Source of the DNA: Lichenibacterium minor | GTDB lineage: Bacteria; Pseudomonadota; Alphaproteobacteria; Rhizobiales; Beijerinckiaceae | Direction: 5' to 3' | DNA: 64,000 nt | Assembly: GCF_004137685.1 (NCBI RefSeq) | Contig: NZ_QYBB01000016.1 | Coordinates: 35,134-99,133, forward strand | Shown here: positions 1 through 8,482 of the stretch, one piece after another | Position numbering within the stretch: the stretch's first letter is position 1 | Layout: each line of letters begins with the position of its first letter | Position numbers and translations under genes: made by a program | Notes under the pieces: generated by a model | The model's input: the letters and a program-made list of their open reading frames with translations, nothing else | Told to the model about the DNA's origin: nothing | Database searches by the model: none

Positions 1-342
1 TGGGCCGGGCGCGACGCGGACCTCCGCGCCGGCCTCGCCGAGGCGCGGGCGCGGCTCGCCGCCGTCGAGGTGCCGCGGGGCGTCCTAGAAGCCTCGGCCC
101 GGCTCTGCGTGGCGCTGGGCACGGACGGGCTGCGCGGCGAACTGACGATGCTGCGGGCCGCCCGGGCGCTCGCGGCGCACGACGGCGACCGGAGCGTGAC
201 GGAGGGCCACCTGCGCCGTGTCGCCCCCTTCGCGCTGCGCCATCGCCTGCGGCGGGACCCGCTGGATTCCGTCGGCTCGACGGCACGCGTCGCCCGCGCG
301 GTCGACGAGGTGCTGACGGCCGCCGGGCTCGTGCCCGCGTGA
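1..342 (+). CDS. bchI: Magnesium chelatase ATPase subunit I (C-terminal part)
   Basis: Only the last 113 codons are inside the window; the gene begins to the left. BchI is the AAA+ motor subunit that, with BchD and BchH, inserts Mg2+ into protoporphyrin IX. The visible part matches the C-terminal helical domain of the family, including the conserved stretch FALRHRLRRDPLD and a final helix ending in EVL. The AAA core with its Walker motifs lies outside the window. The TGA stop (340-342) overlaps the GTG start of bchD (339-341), which implies translational coupling in a bchIDO operon. The identity is secure from family pattern plus context. Confidence 0.93.
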   Translation, partial: WAGRDADLRAGLAEARARLAAVEVPRGVLEASARLCVALGTDGLRGELTMLRAARALAAHDGDRSVTEGHLRRVAPFALRHRLRRDPLDSVGSTARVARAVDEVLTAAGLVPA

Positions 343-2126
343 CGGACGGCGCCGCGCCGCGCGACCGCTGGGCCGACGCCTGCCTGACGGCGCGGCTCGT
401 CGCCCTCGACCCCGCCCTCGGCATCGCGCTGCGCGGGTCCCCCGGCCCGGCGCTCGACGGCTGGCTGGCGGGCCTGCGCGGCCACCTTTCGCCCGCGACG
501 CCCTGGCGCCGCTGGCCGGCCGGCACGCCGGACGCGCGCCTGCTCGGCGGGCTCGACCTCGCCGCCACCCTGGCGACGGGACGCCTCGTGGCGTCGCGCG
601 GCCTGCTCGCCGAGTCGGACGGCGGCGTGCTGGTGGTCGCCTCGGCGGAGCGGCTCGACGCCGGGGCGGCATCGCACCTGTGCGCCGCCCTCGACACCGG
701 CCTCGTCCGGATCGAGCGGGACGGCATCGCGGCGGCCGCCGAAGCCCGGCTCGGCCCCGTGCTGATCGACGACGGCCGGGGGCCCGACGAGGGCGTGACT
801 GCGGCGCTGCTCGACCGCGTCGCACTGCGGCTCGACCTGTCCGGCGTCGGGCACCGCGACTGCGGGCCGATGCCGCCCGAGCCCGAGGCGGTCGCGGCGG
901 CGCGCGCGCGCCTGCCCGGCGTCGCGGCCGGCGCCGACGTCGTCGAGGCCTTCTGCGCCGCCGCGGACGCGCTGGGCGTGGCCGGCCTGCGCGCGCCGCT
1001 GCTGGCCCTCAAGGTCGCCCGCGGCTGCGCGGCCCTGGCCGGGCGGGACCACGTCGGGCCGGACGAGGTGTCGGCGGCGGCGCGCCTCGTGCTCGGCCCG
1101 CGCGCCACGCGAACGCCCGTCCCGCCCGAAGCCGCGGCGCCCGGCGACCCTCAGCCTGCCGACGGCGGAGCCGATGCGGCCGACGGCGCGCCGGCGCCGG
1201 GATCGGACGAGGGGGAGCGGCTGGCCGAGTCGGGCGGGCACCTCCGCGAGGTCGCCGTGGCGGCGGCCGCGGCGGCGCTGCCGACCGACGTGCTGGCGTC
1301 GCTCCTGTCCGGCGCCGCGGCCCCGCCCCGCCCCGGCGCATCGGGTGCCCGGCAGGGCCCCGCCGCACGCGCCGGGCAGCGGGGCCGGCCGGTCGGGTCG
1401 CGCCGCGGCGAGCCCGGCCGCGGCGCGCGGATCGACGTGCTGGCGACGTTGCGCGCCGCCGCGCCCTGGCAGGGCCTGCGCGGGGGGGACGCGCGCGGCC
1501 CCGTCCGCATCCGGCGCGACGACATCCGCGTGAAGCGGCACCGCGACCGGCAGCGCACCACCACCATCTTTGCCGTCGACGCTTCGGGCTCGGCGGCGCT
1601 GGGGCGCCTCGCGGAAGCCAAGGGCGCCGTCGAGCTGCTGCTCGCCGAATGCTACATCCGCCGCGACGACGTCGCCCTCGTGGCCTTCCGGGGGACGGCC
1701 GCCGACGTCCTGCTGCCGCCGACGCGCTCGCCGGCCCGGGCCAAGCGCGAGCTGGCGAGCCTGCCGGGCGGCGGCGCGACGCCGTTGGCGGCCGGCATCG
1801 CGGCGGCCCTCGACCTCGCCGCCGCCGCGGCGCGGGGCGGGCGCCGCCCGGTGGTGGCGCTGCTGACGGACGGCCGCGGCAACGTCGCGCGCGACGGCGC
1901 GGCGGACCGCGCCCGCGCGGCCGAGGACGCCCACGCGGCGGCGCGCGGCCTGCGCGCCGCCGGCGTCGCCGCCCTGGTGATCGACGTGTCGCCGCGCCCC
2001 GGCGCCGCTGCGGCGCGGCTGGCCGCCGAGATGGGCGCCGCCTACCTCCCGCTGCCCGCCGCGGACGCGCGCGGCATCGCCGGCGCGGTGCGGGCCGCCG
2101 CCACACGACCGGGGACGCGCGCATGA
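339..2126 (+). CDS. bchD: Magnesium chelatase subunit D
   Basis: The 595-aa protein is the platform subunit of Mg-chelatase, which pairs with BchI hexamers. It shows the three-part layout of the family: a degenerate AAA+-like N-terminal half without a good Walker A, a Pro/Ala/acid-rich linker around residues 255-300, and a C-terminal von Willebrand A domain from about residue 405. The vWA MIDAS motif DASGS starts at residue 414 and an LTDG segment lies near residue 510. The GTG start overlaps the bchI stop, and the TGA stop overlaps the bchO start (ATGA at 2123-2126), so the three genes read as one coupled operon. Confidence 0.95.
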   Translation: MTDGAAPRDRWADACLTARLVALDPALGIALRGSPGPALDGWLAGLRGHLSPATPWRRWPAGTPDARLLGGLDLAATLATGRLVASRGLLAESDGGVLVVASAERLDAGAASHLCAALDTGLVRIERDGIAAAAEARLGPVLIDDGRGPDEGVTAALLDRVALRLDLSGVGHRDCGPMPPEPEAVAAARARLPGVAAGADVVEAFCAAADALGVAGLRAPLLALKVARGCAALAGRDHVGPDEVSAAARLVLGPRATRTPVPPEAAAPGDPQPADGGADAADGAPAPGSDEGERLAESGGHLREVAVAAAAAALPTDVLASLLSGAAAPPRPGASGARQGPAARAGQRGRPVGSRRGEPGRGARIDVLATLRAAAPWQGLRGGDARGPVRIRRDDIRVKRHRDRQRTTTIFAVDASGSAALGRLAEAKGAVELLLAECYIRRDDVALVAFRGTAADVLLPPTRSPARAKRELASLPGGGATPLAAGIAAALDLAAAAARGGRRPVVALLTDGRGNVARDGAADRARAAEDAHAAARGLRAAGVAALVIDVSPRPGAAAARLAAEMGAAYLPLPAADARGIAGAVRAAATRPGTRA

Positions 2127-3019
2127 ACGGCAGGCTGGACTGGACGAGCGACGGGCGCGCCTGGCCGAACCGGGAGCACAGCCGCTTCCTGCGCGCCGGC
2201 GGCATCTCCTGGCACGTCCAGGAGATGGGACAGGGCCCCCGCCTGCTCCTCCTGCACGGCACCGCGGCCTCCACCCACTCGTTCCGCGGCCTGGCGCCGC
2301 TGCTGGCCCCCCATTTCACGCTGCTGATCCCCGACCTGCCGGGCCACGCCTTCACGGAGATGCCCCCCGGCGGGCGGCTGTCGCTGCCGGTGATGCGCGA
2401 CCTCCTGCGCGCGCTGCTCGGCGCCACCGGCTTCGCGCCCGAGATGGCGGCGGGCCATTCGGCGGGCGCGGCGGTGCTGTGCCGCGCCGCGCTCGACGCC
2501 CCGGACTTCCGGCCGAAGCGCATCGTCAGCCTCAACGGCGCGCTCCTGCCCTTCGACGGCCTCACCGGCAAGGTGGCGCCGGGCCTCGCCCGCGCGCTCT
2601 ACGCCAACCCGATCGCGCCCCGCGTCTTCGCCTTCTTCGCCGGGGAGGACGCGGTGAAGCGCCTCGTCGGCAACATGGGCTCCCGCATCGACCGCGACGG
2701 CGTCCGCCAGTACCGCACCCTGATGGGCAACCCCGGCCACGTCGCGGCGGCGCTCGGCATGATGACCCATTGGGACCTCGACGGCCTCGCCGGCGACCTG
2801 CCGCGCCTTCCCGTGCCGCTGACCCTGGTCACGGCCGCGACCGACCGCGCCGTGCCCCCCGCCACGGCGGCGTCGGTCAGAAAGATCCTGCCGTCGGCCG
2901 ACATCGTGGCGCTGAAGGGCGTCGGCCACCTCGCCCACGAGGAGAAGCCGGCCCTGGTGGCGGACGTCCTGCTCGATCTCGCCCGGCGGGACGGGCTGCT
3001 GCCCGCGCCCGCCCCATGA
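2123..3019 (+). CDS. bchO: Mg-chelatase-associated alpha/beta hydrolase BchO
   Basis: The 298-aa alpha/beta-hydrolase fold protein has the oxyanion-region motif LLLLHGTAAS near residue 40, a nucleophile elbow GHSAGA near residue 115 and a late catalytic His in GVGHLAHEE. BchO is encoded with the Mg-chelatase subunits in most purple bacteria and is needed for normal bacteriochlorophyll synthesis, but its reaction is not settled. I chose the ATG at 2123 because it overlaps the bchD stop and gives the usual family length; the open frame extends far upstream only as a high-GC artefact. The stop at 3017-3019 overlaps the first of a chain of tiny ORFs. Confidence 0.93.
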   Translation: MNGRLDWTSDGRAWPNREHSRFLRAGGISWHVQEMGQGPRLLLLHGTAASTHSFRGLAPLLAPHFTLLIPDLPGHAFTEMPPGGRLSLPVMRDLLRALLGATGFAPEMAAGHSAGAAVLCRAALDAPDFRPKRIVSLNGALLPFDGLTGKVAPGLARALYANPIAPRVFAFFAGEDAVKRLVGNMGSRIDRDGVRQYRTLMGNPGHVAAALGMMTHWDLDGLAGDLPRLPVPLTLVTAATDRAVPPATAASVRKILPSADIVALKGVGHLAHEEKPALVADVLLDLARRDGLLPAPAP

Positions 3020-3105
3020 CGGTGCCGATGCCCCGCACCGTCCCCGTGACGACGTTTCCATGACGGTGTTTCCATGACGGTGCTTCCATGACGGTCTTGC
3101 CATGA
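3016..3105 (+). other. Chain of start-stop-overlapping mini-ORFs linking bchO to rsgA
   Basis: Four tiny frames sit end to end, each starting on the ATG of an ATGA whose TGA ends the previous frame: 3016-3063 (15 codons, MTVPMPRTVPVTTFP), 3060-3077 (MTVFP), 3074-3091 (MTVLP) and 3088-3105 (MTVLP). The first starts inside the bchO stop and the last stops inside the rsgA start (ATGA at 3102-3105). A terminating ribosome could therefore re-initiate five times and reach rsgA without a free gap. The overlaps are read directly. A function in translational coupling is inference; they may simply follow from duplication of a 14-bp unit containing CCATGA. Confidence 0.6.
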
Positions 3106-3113
3106 TGGAGCTT
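3044..3113 (+). repeat. 14-bp tandem repeat, five units
   Basis: Units of the form CCATGACGGTGTTT follow each other at 3058, 3072, 3086 and 3100, with a weaker unit at 3044 (CCGTGACGACGTTT). The last unit is diverged and contains the rsgA start codon. Because 14 is not a multiple of three, each unit puts its ATG in a new frame, which creates the mini-ORF chain described at 3016-3105. Confidence 0.85.
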
Positions 3114-4154
3114 CCCGACGGGCCGGCCCCGGCGGTCGCGCGGCCCTCGTCCCTGGCCGACCTCGGCTGGTCCGCCTTCTTCGCGGACCAGCGCCGGCCC
3201 GACGAGGCCGACCTCGTGCCGATGCGCGTCGCCAAGGTCCACCGCACGCGCATGGCCGGCCTCGGCGCGGACGGTCCGGCGAAGCTGGTGCTGCCGCCGC
3301 TCGCCGACACCGGCGCCTTCGCGGTCGGCGACTGGGTGCTGGTGGAACCTGCGACGCGGGCGCTGGCCCGTCGCCTCGATCGCCGCACCGTGCTGGCCCG
3401 CCACACGGAGGGATCCACCGTCCCGCAGCTCGCCGCCGCCAACGTCGACACGCTGTTCATCGTCACGTCGCACAACGCCGACTTCAACCCCGACCGCCTG
3501 GAGCGCTATCTCGCGATGGCCAACGAGGGCGGGGTCGACCCCGTGATCCTGCTGACGAAGGCGGATGGGGCGGCCGACGCGGCCGAATGCGAGCGCCGCG
3601 CCGCGGCGCTGCAGCGCGGGCTCCCCGTGCTGACGCTCGACCCCCGCTCGCCCGACGCGGCCGGCCGGCTGGCGCCCTGGTGCGGCGCCGGGCGGACCGT
3701 GGCGCTGGTGGGGTCCTCCGGGGTCGGCAAGTCGACGCTGGTCAACACGCTGGTCGGCGCCGGGGACGCGCCGCCGCAGCTCACCGGCGCCATCCGGGAG
3801 CGCGACGCCAAGGGGCGCCACACCACGACGGCCCGCTCCCTCCACCGCATCGCGGCGGGCGGCTGGGTCATCGACACGCCCGGCATGCGGACGCTGAACA
3901 TCGGCGACGCGGCCTTCGGCCTCGACACCCTCTTCGCCGAGATCGTGGAACTCGCCCCCGCGTGCCGCTTCAGCGACTGCACCCACCTCCACGAGCCGGG
4001 ATGCGCGGTCCGGGCCGCCGTCGCGGACGGGCGCCTCGATGCCGACCGCGTCGCCCGCTGGCGCCGCCTGACCGAGGAGAACCGCGCCAACACGCCGGCC
4101 GCCACGGGCCCGCGCGGCAACCGCGTCCCAGCGGGCCGTCCCCGCCGGCGGTGA
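3102..4154 (+). CDS. rsgA: Ribosome small-subunit-dependent GTPase RsgA
   Basis: The 350-aa circularly permuted GTPase takes part in late 30S maturation. An N-terminal OB-fold region is followed by the permuted GTPase motifs: G4 in LLTKADG, G1 in VGSSGVGKST near residue 205, switch region HTTTARS, and G3 in DTPGM. The C-terminal zinc knuckle CRFSDCTHLHEPGC begins near residue 288. Length and motif order match the family. It sits directly after bchO, reached through the mini-ORF chain, which is an odd place for a ribosome-assembly factor. It converges with the phosphatase gene, leaving only 13 bp between the two stops. Confidence 0.95.
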   Translation: MMELPDGPAPAVARPSSLADLGWSAFFADQRRPDEADLVPMRVAKVHRTRMAGLGADGPAKLVLPPLADTGAFAVGDWVLVEPATRALARRLDRRTVLARHTEGSTVPQLAAANVDTLFIVTSHNADFNPDRLERYLAMANEGGVDPVILLTKADGAADAAECERRAAALQRGLPVLTLDPRSPDAAGRLAPWCGAGRTVALVGSSGVGKSTLVNTLVGAGDAPPQLTGAIRERDAKGRHTTTARSLHRIAAGGWVIDTPGMRTLNIGDAAFGLDTLFAEIVELAPACRFSDCTHLHEPGCAVRAAVADGRLDADRVARWRRLTEENRANTPAATGPRGNRVPAGRPRRR

Positions 4155-4167
4155 GCGCCGCCCCGCC

Positions 4168-5559
4168 TCACTTCCGGTCGGCGGGCGCCGCCCGGGCCGC
4201 CGCGGCGGAGAGGTCGAGCCTCGAATAGACGCCGAAGGCGGAGCCGTCGTCGAGGAACCCGCCGCCCGGTCCCTCCGTCTCGGTCAGGATGCGGTCGGCC
4301 TCCTCCAGCGTGAGAGCCGGGAAGGCGGCCGTGAGCAGATACCCGGCCTCCGGCGCCAGCGCGCCGACGTCCTCCAGCCGGCCGGCCGTCTCGGGATAGA
4401 CCACGGGAAGGCCGTAGGTCTGGGTCGAGGCGATGAAGGCCCGGTTCGCCGTCGGGTCGCTGAACCGCCCGATGTCCTGGCGCGCGCAGCTGTCCACCGC
4501 GTCACCGCAGCCCGCCGCGAGCGCCGCCGCCATGTCGGCCTGCGCCGCCTTCACGGCGGCCCGGTAGTCAGTGAGGACGGGGGCGTCACGGCGGGGCTGG
4601 CCCGGCGTGAAGGGCGCCGCATAGTCCTTGAGCGTCTGCCCGACGTAGGCGGGATCGTTGGCGAGGAGGTGGGCGAGGTCGTAGGTTGCGAGGGTGCGGC
4701 CGCCGAGCACGTCCATCGCGTAATGGGCGCCCATCAGGATGCGGTCGTGGCCGTATTCGGCCGCCCTGGCGATGCTCTGCCGATAGCGCGACGGCACCAG
4801 CACCGCCAGCAGGATCCCGCCCATGTAACCGTAGGTGGTGTGGCCGCTCGGGAAGGAGGGACTGTCGATCAGGTTGGAGATCGGCCCGCGGTTGTAGACG
4901 TCGTTGTTCGCCGGCACGCCGAAATAGTCGGGCCCGGTGATCTGCAGCACGTTGGGCTCGGTCTGGAAAGGGCGGGAGTCGCCGAAGGCGTCGGCGCCGG
5001 GGCTGCCGCCGGGGCGGCCGTAGGCCCGGCCGAACGGGTCGGTCGCGCCGCCGCTCGCCTTCAGGATCGCCGCCGCGTCGTCCGACACGGGCGCCTTGCC
5101 GTCCCTGGTGGCGTTGGCGAAGAAATATTTGCCGGATTGGGAGCCGCCACCCGTGACGGCGTTGGTATAGGCGATCAGGTCGGCCACGGCCGGCGACAGG
5201 GACGTGAAGTGTTCGCGGTCGAGATAGTGGGCGCGGGCCTGGTAAGCCGCGCCGAGCGTCGTGCCGAGCCCATCGGCGAGCTCCGACAGGTCGCCGTCGG
5301 TGATGAAAGCGTCGCGCAGCGCCTGCTGCTGCTGTTCGGCGAAGGGCAGGGGCGTCGACGGGCGCAGCGTGCCGGTCTGGATGCCGCCGGTGACGGCGAA
5401 GTTTGCCCCCAGCGCGGCCCGCCCGGCCGCCGTCCTCGCCAGCACCGTCACGGGCGCCAGCCCCTTCAACACCGCGAGGTTGGTGGCGGTCTGCGCCTGT
5501 GCGCCCAGCGGCGCCAGCGTGCAGGCGACAGCGAGGCCGAGTTTCAGTCCGTCGTTCAT
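4168..5559 (-). CDS. Secreted PAP2-family acid phosphatase
   Basis: The 463-aa protein has a signal peptide (hydrophobic stretch ending in GAQAQ) and a PAP2/class A acid phosphatase core. Visible motifs are the PSFPSGHTTYG segment, whose His is catalytic in the family, and a later motif with RAAEYGHDRILMGAHYAMD, whose second His and Asp complete the site. It should hydrolyse phosphomonoesters in the periplasm; the substrate cannot be read from sequence. I chose the ATG at 5557-5559 because the signal peptide follows directly; the upstream extension of 29 codons is rich in Pro and Arg and is not signal-like. It is not a photosynthesis gene although it lies inside that cluster. Confidence 0.88.
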   Translation of the reverse strand: MNDGLKLGLAVACTLAPLGAQAQTATNLAVLKGLAPVTVLARTAAGRAALGANFAVTGGIQTGTLRPSTPLPFAEQQQQALRDAFITDGDLSELADGLGTTLGAAYQARAHYLDREHFTSLSPAVADLIAYTNAVTGGGSQSGKYFFANATRDGKAPVSDDAAAILKASGGATDPFGRAYGRPGGSPGADAFGDSRPFQTEPNVLQITGPDYFGVPANNDVYNRGPISNLIDSPSFPSGHTTYGYMGGILLAVLVPSRYRQSIARAAEYGHDRILMGAHYAMDVLGGRTLATYDLAHLLANDPAYVGQTLKDYAAPFTPGQPRRDAPVLTDYRAAVKAAQADMAAALAAGCGDAVDSCARQDIGRFSDPTANRAFIASTQTYGLPVVYPETAGRLEDVGALAPEAGYLLTAAFPALTLEEADRILTETEGPGGGFLDDGSAFGVYSRLDLSAAAARAAPADRK

Positions 5560-5791
5560 GCGAATCGCGTCCCCGGCGCCGCGGGATGGGGCCTCCCGGT
5601 CCGGCAGAGTCGGCCGTCCGGGGGGGACTGTCCACCGGCCTGCCATGATCGACTGCGGAAAGGGCTGGAGGCGACCGACGGCTTTGGATCGGGAGTGGGA
5701 GGCCGGGTCTCAGCACGGAACAGGGCGACAGCGGACGACCCCGGAGCCTTACAGGCTCGTGTGTGCGGGTGTGTCTCGCATCTGCCTTCGC

Positions 5792-5866
5792 TTCGCTTTG
5801 GGTGTACCCTAAACGAACCGTCCAGGCTGGTTCGCTTTGAGTCTCATGACGGGGTATCCAAAGCGA
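5792..5866. promoter_or_regulatory. Palindrome cluster upstream of the PAP2 phosphatase
   Basis: The gap 5560-6044 lies between crtC and the phosphatase and contains no convincing gene. Within it, 5792-5817 is a near-perfect 26-bp palindrome (TTCGCTTTGGGT, centre GT, ACCCTAAACGAA). The same half-site TTCGCTTTG recurs at 5831-5839 and pairs with CAAAGCGA at 5859-5866. Three related half-sites within 75 bp, upstream of the minus-strand phosphatase, look like operator DNA or an RNA hairpin. I recognise no specific regulator. Confidence 0.45.
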
Positions 5867-6044
5867 GGTTTTTCAACCGACCCATCCATAACGAAGCGAT
5901 TCTCGGATGCTGGCAGAAGCTACGGTGGCGCTGCTTGTTCGCCCCCTCCCGGGCGCCTTTCCGATCGCGGTGCGTCAGGGTCGGGCCGGACGGCGGTCGA
6001 TCGCTCCTCGGCCGGCCGTCCCTGCCGGCGGTGAGCGCCTCGCT

Positions 6045-6959
6045 TCACCACCCCTTGCGCGGCATCCGCCACGGCAGGAAGGTCTTGATGATCGGGTTCC
6101 GGAACCGATCGAGCGACAGGCTCTCGTGGATCGCCTCGGAGCGGTGGCCGAGCAGCGTGGTGTCGAGGATCGAGCGCGCGTAGAAGGGCCCGTCCTCCAG
6201 CGTCTTCACCACCCTGGCGCCCCCCGCCTCGGCCCGCGTGCCGCGCCCCACCCCCCACAGCGTGCGCGGGAGCTTCGCTTCGGGCGGCGGCGCGAAGTCG
6301 ACCACGCCGCGCTCGGGGTCGAACAGGATGGCGAGCGAGCAGGTGTCGCCGCCGCGCGTTTCCAGGTCGTAGAGCACCGCCGTGCCGTCCGGCGTGGACG
6401 CGCGCGACCAGTCCCAGCGCCGGAAGGTCGATTCGAGCGACGCGTCGCCGCGGTTGTGGTCGAAGTAGCCGGTGCCGGACCAGCTCAGGCCCGGCTTCTC
6501 CATCTCGACCTCGACCCGCGCGCAGGGGGCGATGGGCCACCAGCGGTGGTTGCCCACCTCGTCGAGGACGATCGGGTGGTTCACCACCGCCTGCGGGTAG
6601 AGCCGCACTTGGCCGCGGATGCGCCGCGGGATCGGCGCCGTCACCTCGTCGATCGCCACGGTCAGGCAGGTGCCGTCCCAGTGCAGCGCGCTCGGGCCGA
6701 TGGCGAGGTTCGTCCGGTCGCGACGGAGCGCGCCGCTGTTCCGCTCCGTCATGGCCCACCGGCGGTGCGTGCCGTAGAGGGCGACGTTCAGCGCGCAATG
6801 GTCGGCGGGGTCGCGCCGGCCCGTCCAGGCGTAATAGGGCGAGAACACGCTGCCGATGAAGGCGATGAGCGTCAGGCCCTCGCGGCCGTCCTCGCTCAGC
6901 GCGTCGACGTACCACCACGCATAGCCGTTCGGGTCGACCTGGATGTCGAAGCGAAGTCC
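6045..6959 (-). CDS. crtC: Hydroxyneurosporene synthase (carotenoid 1,2-hydratase) CrtC
   Basis: CrtC hydrates the terminal double bond of neurosporene/lycopene-type carotenoids in the spheroidene/spirilloxanthin pathway. The protein begins to match the family at GLRFDIQVDPNGYAWWYVDA and continues through IAFIGSVFSPYYAW and ALNVALYG to the end, about 304 residues in all, close to the usual length. The start is a puzzle: no in-frame ATG, GTG or TTG lies near the first homologous codon. The nearest upstream ones are GTG at 7097 and ATG at 7244, deep inside crtD. The end given is therefore the edge of homology, not a confirmed start codon. It overlaps the end of crtD by about 64 bp and is presumably co-transcribed with it. 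Confidence 0.85.
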   Translation of the reverse strand, partial: GLRFDIQVDPNGYAWWYVDALSEDGREGLTLIAFIGSVFSPYYAWTGRRDPADHCALNVALYGTHRRWAMTERNSGALRRDRTNLAIGPSALHWDGTCLTVAIDEVTAPIPRRIRGQVRLYPQAVVNHPIVLDEVGNHRWWPIAPCARVEVEMEKPGLSWSGTGYFDHNRGDASLESTFRRWDWSRASTPDGTAVLYDLETRGGDTCSLAILFDPERGVVDFAPPPEAKLPRTLWGVGRGTRAEAGGARVVKTLEDGPFYARSILDTTLLGHRSEAIHESLSLDRFRNPIIKTFLPWRMPRKGW

Positions 6960-8440
6960 TGCATGAGGCTCGACGCCGCCAGCCGGCCCGACAGCGCGGC
7001 CATCGGCACGCCCGAGCCCGGATGCACGCTCCCGCCCGCGAGGAAGAGCCCGGGCAGCCGGCTGCGCGATCCGGGGCGACGGAACGAAGCCATCCACCCA
7101 TGCGAGGCCGGCCCGTAGAGCGCTCCGCCCGTGCCCGGGAACAGGTCCGAAAAATCGCTCGGCGCCGTCGGCAGCGTCGAGCCGGGACGCCGCTCCACCG
7201 TGAGCCCGCAGCGCTCCAGCTGGCGGAAAGTCCGCTCCTCGCATGATCGGGTCTCCTCTGGAGTGTAGCGGTGGCGGTCGCCGTCCGCGGGCGCGTTGAC
7301 GATGGTGAGGGCGCGCTCGACGGCGTCCGCCGGCAGGGGGGCCGAGCCGTCGCCCCGGTCCTGCGCGCACAGGTACACGGTGGGCCGCTCGGGCACCCGG
7401 CCCTGGCGGATCGCTTCGAACTCGGCCGGGTAGTCGTCCGAGAAGAACACGTTGTGGCGGACCAGGTCCGGCCCGCGCATCCGCGCCGCGACCGCGACCG
7501 TGAAGGCCGACAGCGAGCGCGCGTCGGGCGCCGTGGCGGGCACGGCCGACATCGCGGCGCGCCCGGCCCGGCCGGCCGCCAGCGCCGCCGCGTCGCCGTT
7601 CCACACCACGGCGTCGGCGGAAACGCGCTCGCCGCCGCGCAGCAGGAGGCCCGCCGCGCGGCCGCCCGACACCAGCACCTCGGCGACGTCGGCGTGGAAG
7701 CGGAACCGCACGCCGCGCGCTTCGGCGAGCGCGGCGAGCGCGCGCGCCAGGGCGCCAAGCCCGCCCTCGACCGACCACACGCCCCGCGCTTCCACGTGGG
7801 CGACGAGCATCAGCGTCGCGGGCGCCTGGAAGGGGGAGGAACCGCAATAGGTTGCGTACCGGCCGAAGAGCTGGCGCAGCCGCGGGTCGGGGAACAGCTC
7901 CCCCAGCGCCCGCCACAGCAGCGTGTAGGGCTGGATGCGCAGCATGCCGCCGAAGCCGGACACGCCCGCCCGGCCCATCAGCGCCATGGGGTTGGCGGGC
8001 CGCTCGGCGCGGATGAACGGCCGCTCGAGCGCGGCGTACACGTCGGCCGCCTGCCGGGAAAAGTCGCGGTACGCGCGGGCCGCGTCGGCGCCCGCGAAGC
8101 GCCCGATGGCGTCGGCCGAGCGGGCGGGGTCGTCGTGGAGGTCGAGGCTGGTGCCGTCCGGCCAATGGTGGCGCGCGAGCAGGCTTTGGCGCGTCAGGGT
8201 CAGGTGGTCGTCGAGCCGCTCGCCCGCGGCTTCGAACACACCGTCGAACACGTCGCGCAACGTGAAGACCGTCGGGCCGGCGTCGACCAGCCGGTCCCCG
8301 ACCTTCACCTGCCGCAGCTTGCCGCCGGGCCCGGCCCCGCGCTCCACGACGGTGACGCGGACGCCGCGGCGAGCGAGTTCGAGCGCCGCCACGAGGCCCC
8401 CGATGCCCGCGCCCACCACGGCGACGTGAAGATCCGACAT
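6896..8440 (-). CDS. crtD: Hydroxyneurosporene/methoxyneurosporene desaturase CrtD
   Basis: This 514-aa FAD-dependent phytoene-desaturase-family enzyme introduces the 3,4 double bond after CrtC (and CrtF) action. The N-terminal dinucleotide-binding motif VVGAGIGGLVAALELARRG starts at residue 6, and the C-terminal FAD-contact region with LFLAGGSVHPGSGVPMA is present, as expected for CrtI/CrtD relatives. I chose the ATG at 8438-8440 over the upstream ATG at 8513-8515 because the upstream segment crosses the PpsR palindrome and promoter. Gene order crtDC divergent from crtF separates it from related CrtI. It likely shares a transcript with crtC. Confidence 0.9.
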   Translation of the reverse strand: MSDLHVAVVGAGIGGLVAALELARRGVRVTVVERGAGPGGKLRQVKVGDRLVDAGPTVFTLRDVFDGVFEAAGERLDDHLTLTRQSLLARHHWPDGTSLDLHDDPARSADAIGRFAGADAARAYRDFSRQAADVYAALERPFIRAERPANPMALMGRAGVSGFGGMLRIQPYTLLWRALGELFPDPRLRQLFGRYATYCGSSPFQAPATLMLVAHVEARGVWSVEGGLGALARALAALAEARGVRFRFHADVAEVLVSGGRAAGLLLRGGERVSADAVVWNGDAAALAAGRAGRAAMSAVPATAPDARSLSAFTVAVAARMRGPDLVRHNVFFSDDYPAEFEAIRQGRVPERPTVYLCAQDRGDGSAPLPADAVERALTIVNAPADGDRHRYTPEETRSCEERTFRQLERCGLTVERRPGSTLPTAPSDFSDLFPGTGGALYGPASHGWMASFRRPGSRSRLPGLFLAGGSVHPGSGVPMAALSGRLAASSLMQDFASTSRSTRTAMRGGTSTR

Positions 8441-8482
8441 GAGGCGGTCCGCCCGGAACTCGGCCGCGAGGAGCCGCCGATG

